Shown here: positions 41,396-50,329 of the stretch, one piece after another
How the letters are laid out: every line of letters begins with the position of its first letter
Position numbering within the stretch: the stretch's first letter is position 1
NCBI GenBank assembly: GCA_009773185.1
Contig: WPIF01000004.1
Coordinates: forward strand, 62,001-126,000
DNA: 64,000 nt
Source: Nitrospirota bacterium
Lineage (GTDB): Bacteria > Nitrospirota > Thermodesulfovibrionia > Thermodesulfovibrionales > UBA1546
Direction: 5' to 3'
The notes under the pieces: generated by a model
What the model saw: the letters and a program-made list of their open reading frames with translations, nothing else
The model's database searches: none
Told to the model about the DNA's origin: nothing
Program-made: the position numbers and the translations under genes

Positions 41396-42768
41396 AGTAT
41401 ATACCTGCTTAGGTCCTCGTCTTTAACAATATCAGCAAGTTTGCTTTTTACGTATTCCCTGTCTATGGATAATTTCCCGTTTTTCTTTTCAGGCGCTTCA
41501 AAGGATATATCTTCAAGGAGCTTCTCAAGGACTGTGTGAAGCCTTCTCGCGCCTATGTTTTCAGTCTTCTCATTTACAGTTGCTGCAATGCCGGCTATCT
41601 CTTCTACTGCGTCTTTTCTGAAATCTATCTCTACATCCTCTGTTGCCAGAAGCGCTGTGTATTGTTTTGTGAGGGCATTATAGGGTTCTGTAAGAATTCT
41701 CACAAATTCATTTTTCCCCAATGGGTCAAGCTCAACCCTGATAGGAAACCTTCCCTGAAGCTCGGGGATTAGGTCGGATGGTTTTGACATATGGAATGCC
41801 CCTGCTGCTATAAAAAGAATGTGGTCTGTTTTCACAGGGCCATGTTTTGTTGTGACAGTTGTGCCTTCAACTACCGGCAGGAGGTCTCTCTGCACTCCTT
41901 CCCTTGATACATCAGGCCCGTGGCTTGAGCCCCTGCTCGCTATCTTGTCTATCTCGTCTATAAATATAATCCCTGTCTGCTGTATCCTGTCAATTGCCTC
42001 TTTGGTGACCTTGTCCATGTCAATGAGCTTGTTTGCCTCTTCCTGCACCAGCAGCCTCAGGGCCTCGGGTACTTTTACTTTTTTTCTTTTAGCCTTTTCA
42101 GGTATTAAACCTCCAAGCATCTCTTTCAGATTTATCTCGAGCTCTTCCATGCCGACATTTGAGATAACCCCGAAGGGCATGACTTTTTCTCTTACCTCAA
42201 CCTCTACATACCTGTTGTCAAGCTTTCCTTCCCTGAGCTGCGACCTCAGCCTTTCTCTTGTTTCTTTATGTTTTTCTTTCTCTTCCTCATCAATGCTTAC
42301 ACCCCGCCCGCTCTCCTCAATGAGGCGCCCGGGGCGGCCTGCAGCGGACCTTGGGGAAGGCAGCAGAATATCGAGAAGTTTTTCTTCGGCAAGGGACTCT
42401 GCCTTTTCCTGTACCTTTTTGATATGCTCTGATTTGACCATGTTTAGAGAAATCTCAGTGAGGTCTCTGACCATGGATTCAACGTCTCTTCCTACATATC
42501 CGACCTCTGTGAATTTGGATGCCTCAATCTTCAAAAAAGGCGCATTGGAAAGCCGTGCAAGACGCCTTGCAATCTCTGTCTTGCCGACCCCTGTCGGGCC
42601 TATCATGATTATATTTTTCGGAAGCACTTCATCTTTCAGCTCAGGAGAAAGCTGCTGTCTTCTCCACCTGTTTCTCATGGCAATGGCAACGGCCTTTTTT
42701 GCCTTATGCTGGCCGATAATGTATTTATCCAGTTCCTCAACTATTTTTCTCGGTGTCAGATTATCCAT
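41392..42768 (-). CDS. hslU: ATP-dependent protease ATPase subunit HslU (ClpY)
   Basis: AAA+ unfoldase of the HslUV protease. [26 protein letters not shown] opens the protein. Walker A is [10 protein letters not shown], the pore loop is GYVGRD, Walker B is [12 protein letters not shown], and the C-terminal EDLSRYIL tail is the segment that inserts into HslV. 458 residues is normal; the I-domain lies about 110-240. It overlaps hslV by eight bases, ensuring co-translation. Confidence 0.98.
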   Translation of the reverse strand: MDNLTPRKIVEELDKYIIGQHKAKKAVAIAMRNRWRRQQLSPELKDEVLPKNIIMIGPTGVGKTEIARRLARLSNAPFLKIEASKFTEVGYVGRDVESMVRDLTEISLNMVKSEHIKKVQEKAESLAEEKLLDILLPSPRSAAGRPGRLIEESGRGVSIDEEEKEKHKETRERLRSQLREGKLDNRYVEVEVREKVMPFGVISNVGMEELEINLKEMLGGLIPEKAKRKKVKVPEALRLLVQEEANKLIDMDKVTKEAIDRIQQTGIIFIDEIDKIASRGSSHGPDVSREGVQRDLLPVVEGTTVTTKHGPVKTDHILFIAAGAFHMSKPSDLIPELQGRFPIRVELDPLGKNEFVRILTEPYNALTKQYTALLATEDVEIDFRKDAVEEIAGIAATVNEKTENIGARRLHTVLEKLLEDISFEAPEKKNGKLSIDREYVKSKLADIVKDEDLSRYIL

Positions 42769-43294
42769 TCAGTTCCTCAATAGTTATATTTTCATTCGTG
42801 TATATGCATATTCCTGATGCAATCTTCATTGATTTTTCCGCTATCTCTTTTGCCGGGAGAGTTGTGTTTTCAAAAAGCGCCCTGGCTGCAGACTGTGCAT
42901 AAGGGCCTCCTGAGCCGATTGCGGCAATTCCGTCTTCAGGCTCGATAACGTCGCCTGTGCCTGAGATTATGAATGTATGTTCTTTATCTGCGATAATCAG
43001 GAGCGCCTCAAGCCTTCTCAGAATCTTGTCTGTCCGCCAGTCTTTTGCGAGTTCTACCGCAGCCCTCTTTATGTTGCCGCGGTATGATTCAATCTTTGCC
43101 TCAAATCTTTCAAAAAGCGTAAATGCATCTGCGGTTGCCCCTGCAAAGCCCGCAACAATTTTGTCATTATACATCCTTCTTATTTTTTTTGCATTGTGCT
43201 TTAAGACGGTGTTCCCCATTGTCACCTGCCCGTCTCCTGAGATAGCAACATTACCGTCACGCCTTACACATAATATTGTGGTTCCTTTAAACAT
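42761..43294 (-). CDS. hslV: ATP-dependent protease peptidase subunit HslV (ClpQ)
   Basis: Proteasome-like threonine peptidase. The catalytic Thr begins [10 protein letters not shown] a few residues after the start (MFKG prefix), and [33 protein letters not shown] and [15 protein letters not shown] follow. ATG 43294 has GGAGG six bases upstream and gives 177 residues; the open frame upstream is repeat-derived. Confidence 0.97.
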   Translation of the reverse strand: MFKGTTILCVRRDGNVAISGDGQVTMGNTVLKHNAKKIRRMYNDKIVAGFAGATADAFTLFERFEAKIESYRGNIKRAAVELAKDWRTDKILRRLEALLIIADKEHTFIISGTGDVIEPEDGIAAIGSGGPYAQSAARALFENTTLPAKEIAEKSMKIASGICIYTNENITIEELNG

Positions 43295-43316
43295 ATATCC
43301 TCCATTCTCTACGGAC

Positions 43317-43391
43317 TGATGCATGATACATGATTCATGATACACGTTTCAATTTTTCCATCATGCATCGTACATCTTGTATCGTGCATCA
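43317..43391. repeat. ATGATAC-type heptamer repeats between xerC and hslV
   Basis: ATGATAC, ATGATTC and ATGCATC-like units on one side face their complements on the other. The block also supplies the stop codon of xerC (43389-43391). Confidence 0.75.
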
Positions 43392-44270
43392 TTTTTTATT
43401 CTCTTTTGCCAACGGATGCGCCTTGTCATAAGTATCCATCAGGTGCGTAATGTCCAGATGCGTATATTTCTGCGTTGTTGACAGGGATGAATGCCCTAAA
43501 AGCTCCTGAATCACTCTGAGATCCGCACCGCCCTGAAGAAGATGGCTTGCAAAGGTATGCCTGAGTGTGTGAGGGCCTATCCGGCCGTCAACACCAATTG
43601 CCCTTGCATACTTGATTACTATACGTCTTATGCTCCTGTCTGTCAATCTTGTTCCGTTCCTGTTGAGGAAAAAAGCAGCTTCCTTTTTCCTCAGCAATAT
43701 CCTTTCGACCGCATAAGTCTTTATTGCCTCTATTGCCTTTTTGCCTACAGGCACTATCCGCTCTTTTTTGCCTTTGCCTTTGACCTTAACAAGGCCTTCC
43801 CTGACATCCACGTCATCCGCATTTAATCCTGCCAGCTCGCTTACACGAAGGCCGCTTGAATACAAAAGTTCAAGCATGGCCCTGTCCCTTACGGGAAGAA
43901 AGCCTATTCCCTCGGGTTTTTCGACAAGTGAAAAAACCGCATCCACTGAAAGGAAATTGGGAAGCGTCTTCGGCAGCTTTGGCGTTGGGACGAGTTTGGC
44001 AGGATTTGTCTTTATATGGCCTTCGCGGTAGAAAAACTTTAAGAAGGACCTTACGGTTGCAAGCCTTCTGCCGACAGTGGTTTTTTTATGTCCGGCATTA
44101 ATCTGTTCTGCGACAAATCCCCTGATGTCATTCAGTTCGATGTCCTTTATTTCAGGGCCGATGTGTCCGAAGAATATCTCAAGGTCTTCCCTGTATGCCC
44201 TGAGCGTATGCGGAGATGCTCCACGCTCTATTTCAAGATAGCGCAAGAAATTCTGGATGTGGGAGTTCAT
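43389..44270 (-). CDS. xerC: Tyrosine recombinase XerC/XerD
   Basis: Site-specific recombinase that resolves chromosome dimers at dif. The N-terminal SAM-like core-binding domain (FLRYLEIERGASPHTLRAYREDLEIFF) precedes the catalytic domain. Catalytic residues appear as Arg in SGLRVSEL, Lys in VKGKGKKER, HxxR in HTLRHTFASHLL, His in LGHSS and Tyr in TTQKYTHL. 293 residues is normal. The start at 44270 is used because the longer open frame runs antisense into the ppx gene. XerC versus XerD cannot be settled here, although the position just upstream of hslVU favours XerC. Confidence 0.93.
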   Translation of the reverse strand: MNSHIQNFLRYLEIERGASPHTLRAYREDLEIFFGHIGPEIKDIELNDIRGFVAEQINAGHKKTTVGRRLATVRSFLKFFYREGHIKTNPAKLVPTPKLPKTLPNFLSVDAVFSLVEKPEGIGFLPVRDRAMLELLYSSGLRVSELAGLNADDVDVREGLVKVKGKGKKERIVPVGKKAIEAIKTYAVERILLRKKEAAFFLNRNGTRLTDRSIRRIVIKYARAIGVDGRIGPHTLRHTFASHLLQGGADLRVIQELLGHSSLSTTQKYTHLDITHLMDTYDKAHPLAKENKK

Positions 44271-44320
44271 AGGGTATTTTAAGTCTCTGAATATGATTAT
44301 TTCAATCGCATTATTTGGGT

Positions 44321-44326
44321 TATAAT
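44321..44326 (+). promoter_or_regulatory. -10 box directly before ppx (leaderless candidate)
   Basis: TATAAT ends five bases before the ATG at 44332. No clear -35 hexamer and no ribosome-binding site are present. Confidence 0.5.
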
Positions 44327-44331
44327 ATCCC

Positions 44332-45261
44332 ATGCCTGTTTTAGCTTCCATAGACATCGGTTCAAATACACTGAGACTTCTCATAGGCAGGGTAGAAAAC
44401 AATAAAATTACCCGCCTGAGATGCGGGATGGCGATTACGCGCCTTGCCGCCGGCATTAACAGGACATGCTTATTAAATACAGAAAACATGGGGAAATCAG
44501 TCTCTGTATTAAAAGAATTTGCATGCCTTATTTCAGAATATAAAGTCACCCGCATTAAGGCTGTCGGGACAAGCGCGTTGAGAGAGGCAAAGAACTCAGA
44601 GGAATTCATAAAGAGAGTGCTGTCAGAGACAGGAATAAAGGTAGACATAATTTCGGGGCATGAAGAAGCGGAACTTACCGCAATGGGTGTTTTATTTGAT
44701 GCGCCGGAGGCAGGTTCGTCTTTTATTATCGATATCGGAGGCGGAAGCACTGAATGGGTTCTCTGTAAAAACTCATCTCCTGTTGAGATGGGCACGATTT
44801 CAACAGGCGTAGTTAAGCTTTTTGAACATCATATAAAGTCAGACCCGCCTTCAAAAGGTGAAATTGTTTCACTTAAAAAAGAAATGGACATTGTCCTGGG
44901 TAAGCTTAAGGTAAAGTCAGGGCATTTAATAAAAGCCAATACAGTTTTTATCGGGACGGCAGGCACTATCACAACAATTGCAGCCATTGACCTCGGCCTT
45001 GAAAAATACAGCCACGAAAAGATTCGTATGCATAGGATGCCGCTTCAAAAGCTCTGCGATATCTCTGAGATGCTTGTACGCATGCCCCTCATGGAAAGGA
45101 AGCAGCTAAGAGGGCTTGAGCCTGAAAGGGCAGACTTGATTATACCCGGCATACTCTTTACAATTAAGATTATGGAGATATTCGGCTTTAAAGATATGCT
45201 TGTGAGTGACAATGGCCTGCTTGAGGGTGCGCTTATAAGACTGTCAGCCAATGGCTCGTAG
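44332..45261 (+). CDS. ppx: Exopolyphosphatase / pppGpp phosphohydrolase family protein
   Basis: A 309-residue member of the Ppx/GppA family with the sugar-kinase-like nucleotide-binding fold: ASIDIGSNTLRLLIGRV (phosphate 1), AVGTSALREAKN, the catalytic Glu region GHEEAELT, IIDIGGGSTEWVL (phosphate 2) and FIGTAGTITTIAAI. It lacks the C-terminal HD-like domain of long Ppx proteins. The substrate is polyphosphate or guanosine pentaphosphate; length alone does not decide. The following cyclase gene may be in the same operon. Confidence 0.92.
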   Translation: MPVLASIDIGSNTLRLLIGRVENNKITRLRCGMAITRLAAGINRTCLLNTENMGKSVSVLKEFACLISEYKVTRIKAVGTSALREAKNSEEFIKRVLSETGIKVDIISGHEEAELTAMGVLFDAPEAGSSFIIDIGGGSTEWVLCKNSSPVEMGTISTGVVKLFEHHIKSDPPSKGEIVSLKKEMDIVLGKLKVKSGHLIKANTVFIGTAGTITTIAAIDLGLEKYSHEKIRMHRMPLQKLCDISEMLVRMPLMERKQLRGLEPERADLIIPGILFTIKIMEIFGFKDMLVSDNGLLEGALIRLSANGS

Positions 45262-45263
45262 AG

Positions 45264-45278
45264 AGGAGGCCTAACATT
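45264..45278 (+). promoter_or_regulatory. Ribosome-binding site and AUU start of the diguanylate cyclase gene
   Basis: AGGAGG (45264-45269) is spaced six bases from ATT (45276-45278). The frame is open and continues into the PAS domain; no ATG, GTG or TTG occurs in frame until TTG 45336, which has no ribosome-binding site and would remove the start of the PAS fold. Confidence 0.65.
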
Positions 45279-46655
45279 AACTTCGCACAAAGGTTTTTTA
45301 AAGCTGAGGCTATAACTTTTCCATTTGTTGATTATTTGAAAGAGCCAGTTGTGATATTAAAGAGGGATGGAGAAATTATAGAGGTAAATAAGGCCTTTTT
45401 GGAGCTTTTCAAGGGCAGGAAGGAAGAACTTATTGGTAAAAACAGCAATGACATAATGCCCTTGAAAATCCTCTCAGAGAGTATCATAAAATGCAAATTC
45501 GACAGTATTGAAAAATCGGAGCAGATAAGATTTGGCGAACACGTATTGAATGTGGCTATCACTCCTGTAATGGTAAATGGCGGCCTTAATTTTATAGGCA
45601 TTACTTTAAGAGATATCTCTGCCTTTGTTCAGATTGAAAGGGCGCTCCTTAAGAGGAACAAGGAACTCGGCATAATAAACACTCTCTCAGGGACGTTCAT
45701 ATCCTCAGGGGATATAAACTCTGTTTTTGCAGACCTGCTTGAAAAGATATTAATCGTCTCTGACTTCAGCCTGGGATGGATAGTTATGAAGGAGGGCGGG
45801 TCATTTGTCCTGAGAAATATGTCAGGCGTATCTCTTGGACTCAGGCATGAACTTGAAAAAGGGGAACTGAATACCTTATACGACAATGTCGTTGAGTTGA
45901 CGGACCCGCTGTATGTCCTGGAATCAGGTGAGATGGAAAGGATAGAAGTTCTGAAAAAAGAGGGTATCATGTTTTTTGCCTGTATTCCTCTGAGGGTTGG
46001 CCCGGAGACAATAGGCATTCTTGTGCTTGCAAGCAGGGTGGAAATAAAATTCGATTTTGATACAGCAGCAGTGTTTTCACTTATTGGCAACAATATTTCT
46101 CTTATAGCAGAAAAGATAAAATTATTTCAGGAGACGCAGCGCCTTGCACTGACAGACGGCCTGACAGGGCTTTATAATGTCAGGTTTTTTTATGATATGC
46201 TTAACAAGGAGATAGCAAGATCCAGGAGATACCACACCCTGTTTTCGCTTATACTTTTTGACATTGATGATTTTAAGATTATAAATGATACTCACGGGCA
46301 TCAGGCAGGAGATGATGTGCTTCGCTCTGTTGCCTCTATACTCAAGGCTGTATCCAGAGAGACCGATATCGTTGTAAGATACGGGGGTGAAGAATTCATA
46401 TTGATGCTTCCGAGCACTCCCAAAAATGAGGCGCTTACGCTTGCCGACAGGATAAGGGAAAAGGTGGAGGAATACAGCTATCTTGGGAAGGAAACTGTTA
46501 AAATTACCATGAGCGGAGGGGTAGCAACATTCCCTGAGGATGCCGAAGATTCCAAAACACTGCTTTATGCAGCAGATATGGCGATGTATGAGGCCAAGGG
46601 CAAGGGTAAAAAACAGGTTTGTTGTTACAGGAGGATTAATGAAACAAGTATTTAA
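45276..46655 (+). CDS. PAS-GAF-GGDEF diguanylate cyclase
   Basis: A cytoplasmic signalling enzyme making c-di-GMP. From the ATT start (459 residues), a PAS domain spans about 15-120 (PVVILKRDGEIIEVNKAFLELFKGRKEELIG). A GAF-like domain spans about 130-280. The GGDEF domain (about 290-455) has TDGLTGLYNVRFF, FDIDDFKIINDTHGHQAGDDVLR and RYGGEEFILML. RETD five residues before GGEEF is an intact RxxD feedback-inhibition site. The AUU start is inferred from the strong AGGAGG. The 3' end overlaps the next gene by 17 bases, an unexpected link between a cyclase and a ferredoxin oxidoreductase. Confidence 0.9.
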   Translation: MNFAQRFFKAEAITFPFVDYLKEPVVILKRDGEIIEVNKAFLELFKGRKEELIGKNSNDIMPLKILSESIIKCKFDSIEKSEQIRFGEHVLNVAITPVMVNGGLNFIGITLRDISAFVQIERALLKRNKELGIINTLSGTFISSGDINSVFADLLEKILIVSDFSLGWIVMKEGGSFVLRNMSGVSLGLRHELEKGELNTLYDNVVELTDPLYVLESGEMERIEVLKKEGIMFFACIPLRVGPETIGILVLASRVEIKFDFDTAAVFSLIGNNISLIAEKIKLFQETQRLALTDGLTGLYNVRFFYDMLNKEIARSRRYHTLFSLILFDIDDFKIINDTHGHQAGDDVLRSVASILKAVSRETDIVVRYGGEEFILMLPSTPKNEALTLADRIREKVEEYSYLGKETVKITMSGGVATFPEDAEDSKTLLYAADMAMYEAKGKGKKQVCCYRRINETSI

Positions 46656-47382
46656 AAGGCCGGAGGGCCTTAAAGATGTGCCTTTCCGGTTCTGTCCCGG
46701 CTGCGGGCACAGCCTTGTCCACAGGATTGTCGCAGAGTGTATAGATAAATTGGCCATAAGAGAAAGGGTCATAGGCATCGCGCCTGTCGGGTGCGCTGTA
46801 TTTGCATACGATTATTTTAATTTTGACGTGATTGAGGTGGCGCATGGCAGGCCGCCTGCAGCAGCGACCGGGCTCAAACGGGTTATGCCTGACAGAATAA
46901 TTTTTTCTTATCAGGGCGACGGAGACCTGGCTGCTATAGGAACTGCGGAGATAATCCATGCCGCAAACAGGGGTGAAAACCTTACGGTGTTTTTTGTAAA
47001 TAATGCCACGTATGGCATGACAGGAGGACAGATGGCTCCAACAACTATTACAGGGCAGAAGACAACCACAACACCAAGAGGCAGGGAGGTTAAGACGTCA
47101 GGTTATCCTCTGCGTGTATCTGAACTCCTTGCGACTATTGAAGGCGCCTCGTTTATTGCAAGGACCTCTGTAGATTCCATAAAAAATCTCATGGCAACAA
47201 AGAAGGCTGTTGAAAAGGCCTTCAGGTATCAGATAGAAGGCAAGGGTTTCAGCCTTGTTGAGATATTATCTCCTTGTCCGACGGACTGGGGAATGTCTAC
47301 AGAGGAATCCATAGACTGGATGCGTACCGAGATGATGGCTGCTTTTCCGTTAGGGACATTGAAGGATAAATTTGCTTCATGA
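46639..47382 (+). CDS. 2-oxoacid:ferredoxin oxidoreductase, beta (TPP) subunit
   Basis: Thiamine-diphosphate-binding subunit of an oxygen-sensitive 2-oxoacid:ferredoxin oxidoreductase, probably acting on 2-oxoglutarate or branched-chain oxoacids. RFCPGCGHSLVHR holds the cluster-related cysteines; the TPP/Mg segment is YQGDGDLAAIGTAE and VNNATYGMTGGQMAPT. GGAGG precedes ATG 46639; the open frame extends upstream inside the cyclase gene. A gamma subunit follows, but no alpha subunit is adjacent. Confidence 0.92.
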   Translation: MKQVFKRPEGLKDVPFRFCPGCGHSLVHRIVAECIDKLAIRERVIGIAPVGCAVFAYDYFNFDVIEVAHGRPPAAATGLKRVMPDRIIFSYQGDGDLAAIGTAEIIHAANRGENLTVFFVNNATYGMTGGQMAPTTITGQKTTTTPRGREVKTSGYPLRVSELLATIEGASFIARTSVDSIKNLMATKKAVEKAFRYQIEGKGFSLVEILSPCPTDWGMSTEESIDWMRTEMMAAFPLGTLKDKFAS

Positions 47383-47410
47383 TTAACCTTATTAGAAAAT
47401 AAGCGAGGAG

Positions 47411-47974
47411 ATGGAATTGGAACATAATGTATTGATAGCAGGGTTTGGAGGGCAGGGGATTTTATTTTTCGGGAAACTGCTTGCATATAGCGGCATGCTC
47501 GAGGGCAAGGAGGTGACATGGTTCCCTTCCTATGGGGCAGAGGTGCGCGGCGGTACAGCAAACTGCACTGTAATAATCTCTGATGATATGATAGGTTCGC
47601 CGATTGTCAGAAATCCTGAAATCCTTGTTGTAATGAATGAGGCATCCCTCAATAAATTCCAGCCCAGGCTGAAAAAGGAAGGGCTGCTTATATTTGATTC
47701 ATCCCTCATAAAAAAACCTGAACTGCGTTCTGATATCCATGTTGCAGATGTCCCTGCAAGCGAGATAGCTGCATCAATCGGGAACACCAAATGTGCAAAT
47801 ATTGTAATGCTCAGCGCCTTGCTTGCAAAGGCAGGTATAATAAAAGAGGAATCAGCGCTTAAGGCACTTGAAGAGCTGACCCCTCCAAAAAGGAGAAAAT
47901 CCCTTGATATAAATAAGGATGCGATAACAAAAGGAAGAAAGTACATTGAAGATAAGAAAAGCAAAGACAACTGA
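47411..47974 (+). CDS. 2-oxoacid:ferredoxin oxidoreductase, gamma subunit
   Basis: A 187-residue gamma-type subunit: NVLIAGFGGQGILFFGKLLAYSGMLEGKEVTWFPSYGAEVRGGTANC is diagnostic, followed by MNEASLNKF and GNTKCANIVMLSALL. The order beta-gamma is normal for 2-oxoglutarate or ketoisovalerate oxidoreductases. Its end overlaps the acetyltransferase gene by 29 bases. The alpha and ferredoxin-like delta subunits must be encoded elsewhere if the complex is complete. Confidence 0.92.
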   Translation: MELEHNVLIAGFGGQGILFFGKLLAYSGMLEGKEVTWFPSYGAEVRGGTANCTVIISDDMIGSPIVRNPEILVVMNEASLNKFQPRLKKEGLLIFDSSLIKKPELRSDIHVADVPASEIAASIGNTKCANIVMLSALLAKAGIIKEESALKALEELTPPKRRKSLDINKDAITKGRKYIEDKKSKDN

Positions 47975-48398
47975 CGTTAAACATATCCACCAGCTTGTTA
48001 ATGAGTTTGCAAAAAAAGAAGAGATGCTGCCGCGGTCTCTTAATGACCTGTATGACAGCATACGGGACCTTTATGTTTATGAGGACAAAGGGAAGATAAA
48101 GGGAGTTTGTGCGCTCCATATAATGTGGGACGACCTTGCAGAGATAAGGTCGCTGGCAGTGAGTAAGGATTTGCAGGGCAAAGGGATTGGGAAGCGCCTT
48201 CTTGCAACCTGCATTAAAGAGGCAAAAGAACTCGGCATAAAAAGGGTGTTTGCCCTTACCTATCAGGCTGAATTTTTCAGAAAGATGGATTTCAAGCCCA
48301 TTGATAAATCAAAGCTCCCCCAGAAGATCTGGGGCGACTGTCTCAGATGCCCTAAATTCCCTGAATGCGATGAAGATGCGGTGATAAGAGAACTTTGA
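47946..48398 (+). CDS. Short ArgA-type N-acetyltransferase (GNAT family)
   Basis: A 150-residue GNAT protein. The acetyl-CoA loop is KDLQGKGIGKRLLATCI and the fold ends in FFRKMDFKPIDKSKLP. The C-terminal WGDCLRCPKFPECDEDAV with clustered cysteines is typical of the short stand-alone N-acetylglutamate synthases that replace classical ArgA. That fits argB and argC in the same window. TTG start, translationally coupled to the gamma-subunit gene. Specificity is inferred from family resemblance. Confidence 0.8.
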   Translation: MKIRKAKTTDVKHIHQLVNEFAKKEEMLPRSLNDLYDSIRDLYVYEDKGKIKGVCALHIMWDDLAEIRSLAVSKDLQGKGIGKRLLATCIKEAKELGIKRVFALTYQAEFFRKMDFKPIDKSKLPQKIWGDCLRCPKFPECDEDAVIREL

Positions 48399-48485
48399 TT
48401 GTGGGATTTTGCTTGACCTTGACAGAGAATATTGGGATTTGCTATCGTTGAGTTGAATTCGAACCCGGAGAATAAGGAGGCAAGG

Positions 48486-48953
48486 ATGACAAAGTGCGGT
48501 TTTAAGGTTATCGGACTTTTTCTTATATTTTCTGTCTTATTGACCGGATGTATGACATCTGCGCGGCACCAGCAGAATCTTAGTTCTAGCCAGGAAAAGG
48601 AGATGACTGTCGGGATAGTCAAGAAGGAAATACGCGTCGGCATGTCCCAGGCTGATGTGGCTGCATCCCTCGGTTCTCCGAATATTGTTTCAAAGGACAG
48701 CGATAGCAAGGAAGTATGGATATACGATAAGATTGCTACTGAAGCATCATATTCAAGGGAGGCCGGTGGTGTATCGGGCGCGGGAGGCGCGGCAGGAACC
48801 ACGGGAACAACTCTTCTTCTCGGCTTTATTAGCGGAGGCTATGGAAAGAGTTCAGGCGCCATGAGCACTACGCAGAAAACGCTTACCGTGATTATAAGGT
48901 TCGATAAAAGCGAGAAGGTCGAATCGTTCTCGTATCATGCAAGTAAATTTTAG
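48486..48953 (+). CDS. Lipoprotein with BamE/SmpA-OmlA-like domain
   Basis: A 155-residue lipoprotein (lipobox LTGC). Residues about 40-90 match the SmpA/OmlA pattern (IRVGMSQADVAASLGSPNIV, EVWIYDK). A Gly-rich hydrophobic stretch (GAGGAAGTTGTTLLLG) follows and the chain ends in a strand (KTLTVIIRFDKSEKVESFSYH). BamE proteins support the outer-membrane insertion complex, but many BamE-like lipoproteins have other jobs. ATG 48486 has AAGGAGG six bases upstream. Confidence 0.8.
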   Translation: MTKCGFKVIGLFLIFSVLLTGCMTSARHQQNLSSSQEKEMTVGIVKKEIRVGMSQADVAASLGSPNIVSKDSDSKEVWIYDKIATEASYSREAGGVSGAGGAAGTTGTTLLLGFISGGYGKSSGAMSTTQKTLTVIIRFDKSEKVESFSYHASKF

Positions 48954-48962
48954 GGGCAAAAC

Positions 48963-49430
48963 ATGGAAAAATGGGCCTTTCTCGTTCTCATTCCTGTCAT
49001 TCTAATAGCGGCGGACTGGCATAGGGGACGCGTAACCACGGCGGCGCAGGTTGAGCCTGAGAAAACCCAGCTCCAGGTACGCGAATTCCAGAGCCGCATC
49101 TACGATACCGGCGATATCAAGATGGTAATGAAGACCATGATCAACGTCCTTCAGGATGACGGCTTCATCGTAAAAAATGCGGAGAAAGATCTGGGCCTCC
49201 TGTCCGCTGAAAAATCCGACACTGTAAGAAAGCGCGTATATATCACCGAATGTTCCGCGAACGTCAGCGAGTACGGTAAAAAGACCCGCGTACGGATCAA
49301 CTTTCTTTTGAAAATTATGAACAGGAGAGGCGGGATCTACAAGATAGGGGAGATAGCAGATCCGGAGTATTATCAGGATTTTTTCTCAAAGGTCGATAAG
49401 GGGCTTTTTATCCAGAATGAAAAATTATAG
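48963..49430 (+). CDS. Secreted/periplasmic protein of unknown function
   Basis: A 155-residue protein with an N-terminal hydrophobic segment (AFLVLIPVILIAADW) and a conserved-looking body (LQVREFQSRIYDTGDIKMVMKTMINVLQDDGFIVKNAEKDLGLLSAEK). I associate that body with a family of small envelope proteins often found beside lipoproteins in anaerobic Gram-negatives; no function is established to my knowledge. It starts nine bases after the BamE-like gene, so the two form a small envelope operon. Confidence 0.65.
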   Translation: MEKWAFLVLIPVILIAADWHRGRVTTAAQVEPEKTQLQVREFQSRIYDTGDIKMVMKTMINVLQDDGFIVKNAEKDLGLLSAEKSDTVRKRVYITECSANVSEYGKKTRVRINFLLKIMNRRGGIYKIGEIADPEYYQDFFSKVDKGLFIQNEKL

Positions 49431-49510
49431 ACACTTGGGTGTATAGTCGACGCCAATGTAACTTCTTTTAGCGGACAGATAAAAACTTCTCCAATGGTCT
49501 TCCAATCGTG

Positions 49511-50329
49511 CTACCCTGTCAGCATAACCCCTACGATATCTCCTATCTTTATATCAAACAGGGCAGCTGCATTGCCCCTGTAAGCGAATAGTTCAAGATA
49601 TCCTGTGCTGTTCACCAGAGAATAAAGGCCTTTATCAGCAACCTCTGAATAGTAATTTTTGAGGTCTGTCTGTTTTCCTTTTGAGACAACCTTGAGTTTT
49701 CCCCCTGTATTAGTATTGTAGAGAGTGTTTAAAGCCTCGCCTTTTATATTTGTTATTGCATTGCCAAAACGGTCTATATATACAACTTCTCCTTCGATTG
49801 TTGTATTTGTAGGCAGTGAGACAGACGGAAACGGCAGAGTAACATAATCAGTGATCATATCGCCAAATTTCGTTGTTTCTATGCCCCTTGTCAGCCAGGC
49901 AGCAGCCGGTGCAAATATATCCCTGCCGTGAAATGTGGGCCCCCTGTGCGGCATGAAATAGTGCTCTGAGGTAATCTGGACAACTCCGAGTGTCTCGCTT
50001 TGCGAACTGTACACAAGCGAAAAAACACCGTTGTCAGGGCCTATAAAATAATGGTGGTCTGTTATAACAAGAATGGGCCGCCTGCTTGAACCGACGCCGG
50101 GGTCAACAACAACAACGTGAACTGTCTTGTGCGGGAAAAAATTGTAGCTCATCCCGAGCGTGAGGGCTGCCTCTCTTATGTTATGGGGACTTATGTCATG
50201 TGTTATATCAACTATCCTTGCCTTAGGGTTTATTTTCAGTATCACCCCTTTCATCATTCCGACAAACGGGTCCTTATAACCGAAATCAGTCGTGAGAGTA
50301 ATGAGCGGAGGCGTATTTTGATCTAGCAC
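49511..50329 (-). CDS. SAM hydroxide adenosyltransferase (DUF62 family)
   Basis: A 272-residue member of the family related to fluorinases and chlorinases that hydrolyses S-adenosylmethionine to adenosine and methionine. Typical segments are ITLTTDFGYKDPFVGMMKG, IVDITHDISPHNIREAA, VHVVVVDPGVGSSRRP and FIGPDNGVFSLV, with the C-terminal VVYIDRFGNAITNIKG. GTG start, overlapping the end of pyrD by seven bases. Its link to pyrimidine genes is positional only. Confidence 0.92.
   Translation of the reverse strand: MLDQNTPPLITLTTDFGYKDPFVGMMKGVILKINPKARIVDITHDISPHNIREAALTLGMSYNFFPHKTVHVVVVDPGVGSSRRPILVITDHHYFIGPDNGVFSLVYSSQSETLGVVQITSEHYFMPHRGPTFHGRDIFAPAAAWLTRGIETTKFGDMITDYVTLPFPSVSLPTNTTIEGEVVYIDRFGNAITNIKGEALNTLYNTNTGGKLKVVSKGKQTDLKNYYSEVADKGLYSLVNSTGYLELFAYRGNAAALFDIKIGDIVGVMLTG

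Noticed and set aside
41819-42817. A 332-codon plus-strand frame opposite hslU
   Set aside because: It is antisense to a certain gene, is Ser/Thr/Phe-rich as antisense shadows usually are, and matches no family.
43389-44270. XerC-like recombinase considered as the integrase for the cassette pair
   Set aside because: It sits 15 kb away in the conserved xerC-hslVU context, and I see no extra IntI-type patch near the HxxR region.
44271-44795. N-terminal extension of the xerC reading frame
   Set aside because: It runs antisense through the start of ppx and has no recombinase-like sequence; MNSHIQNFLRYLE at 44270 is the family start.
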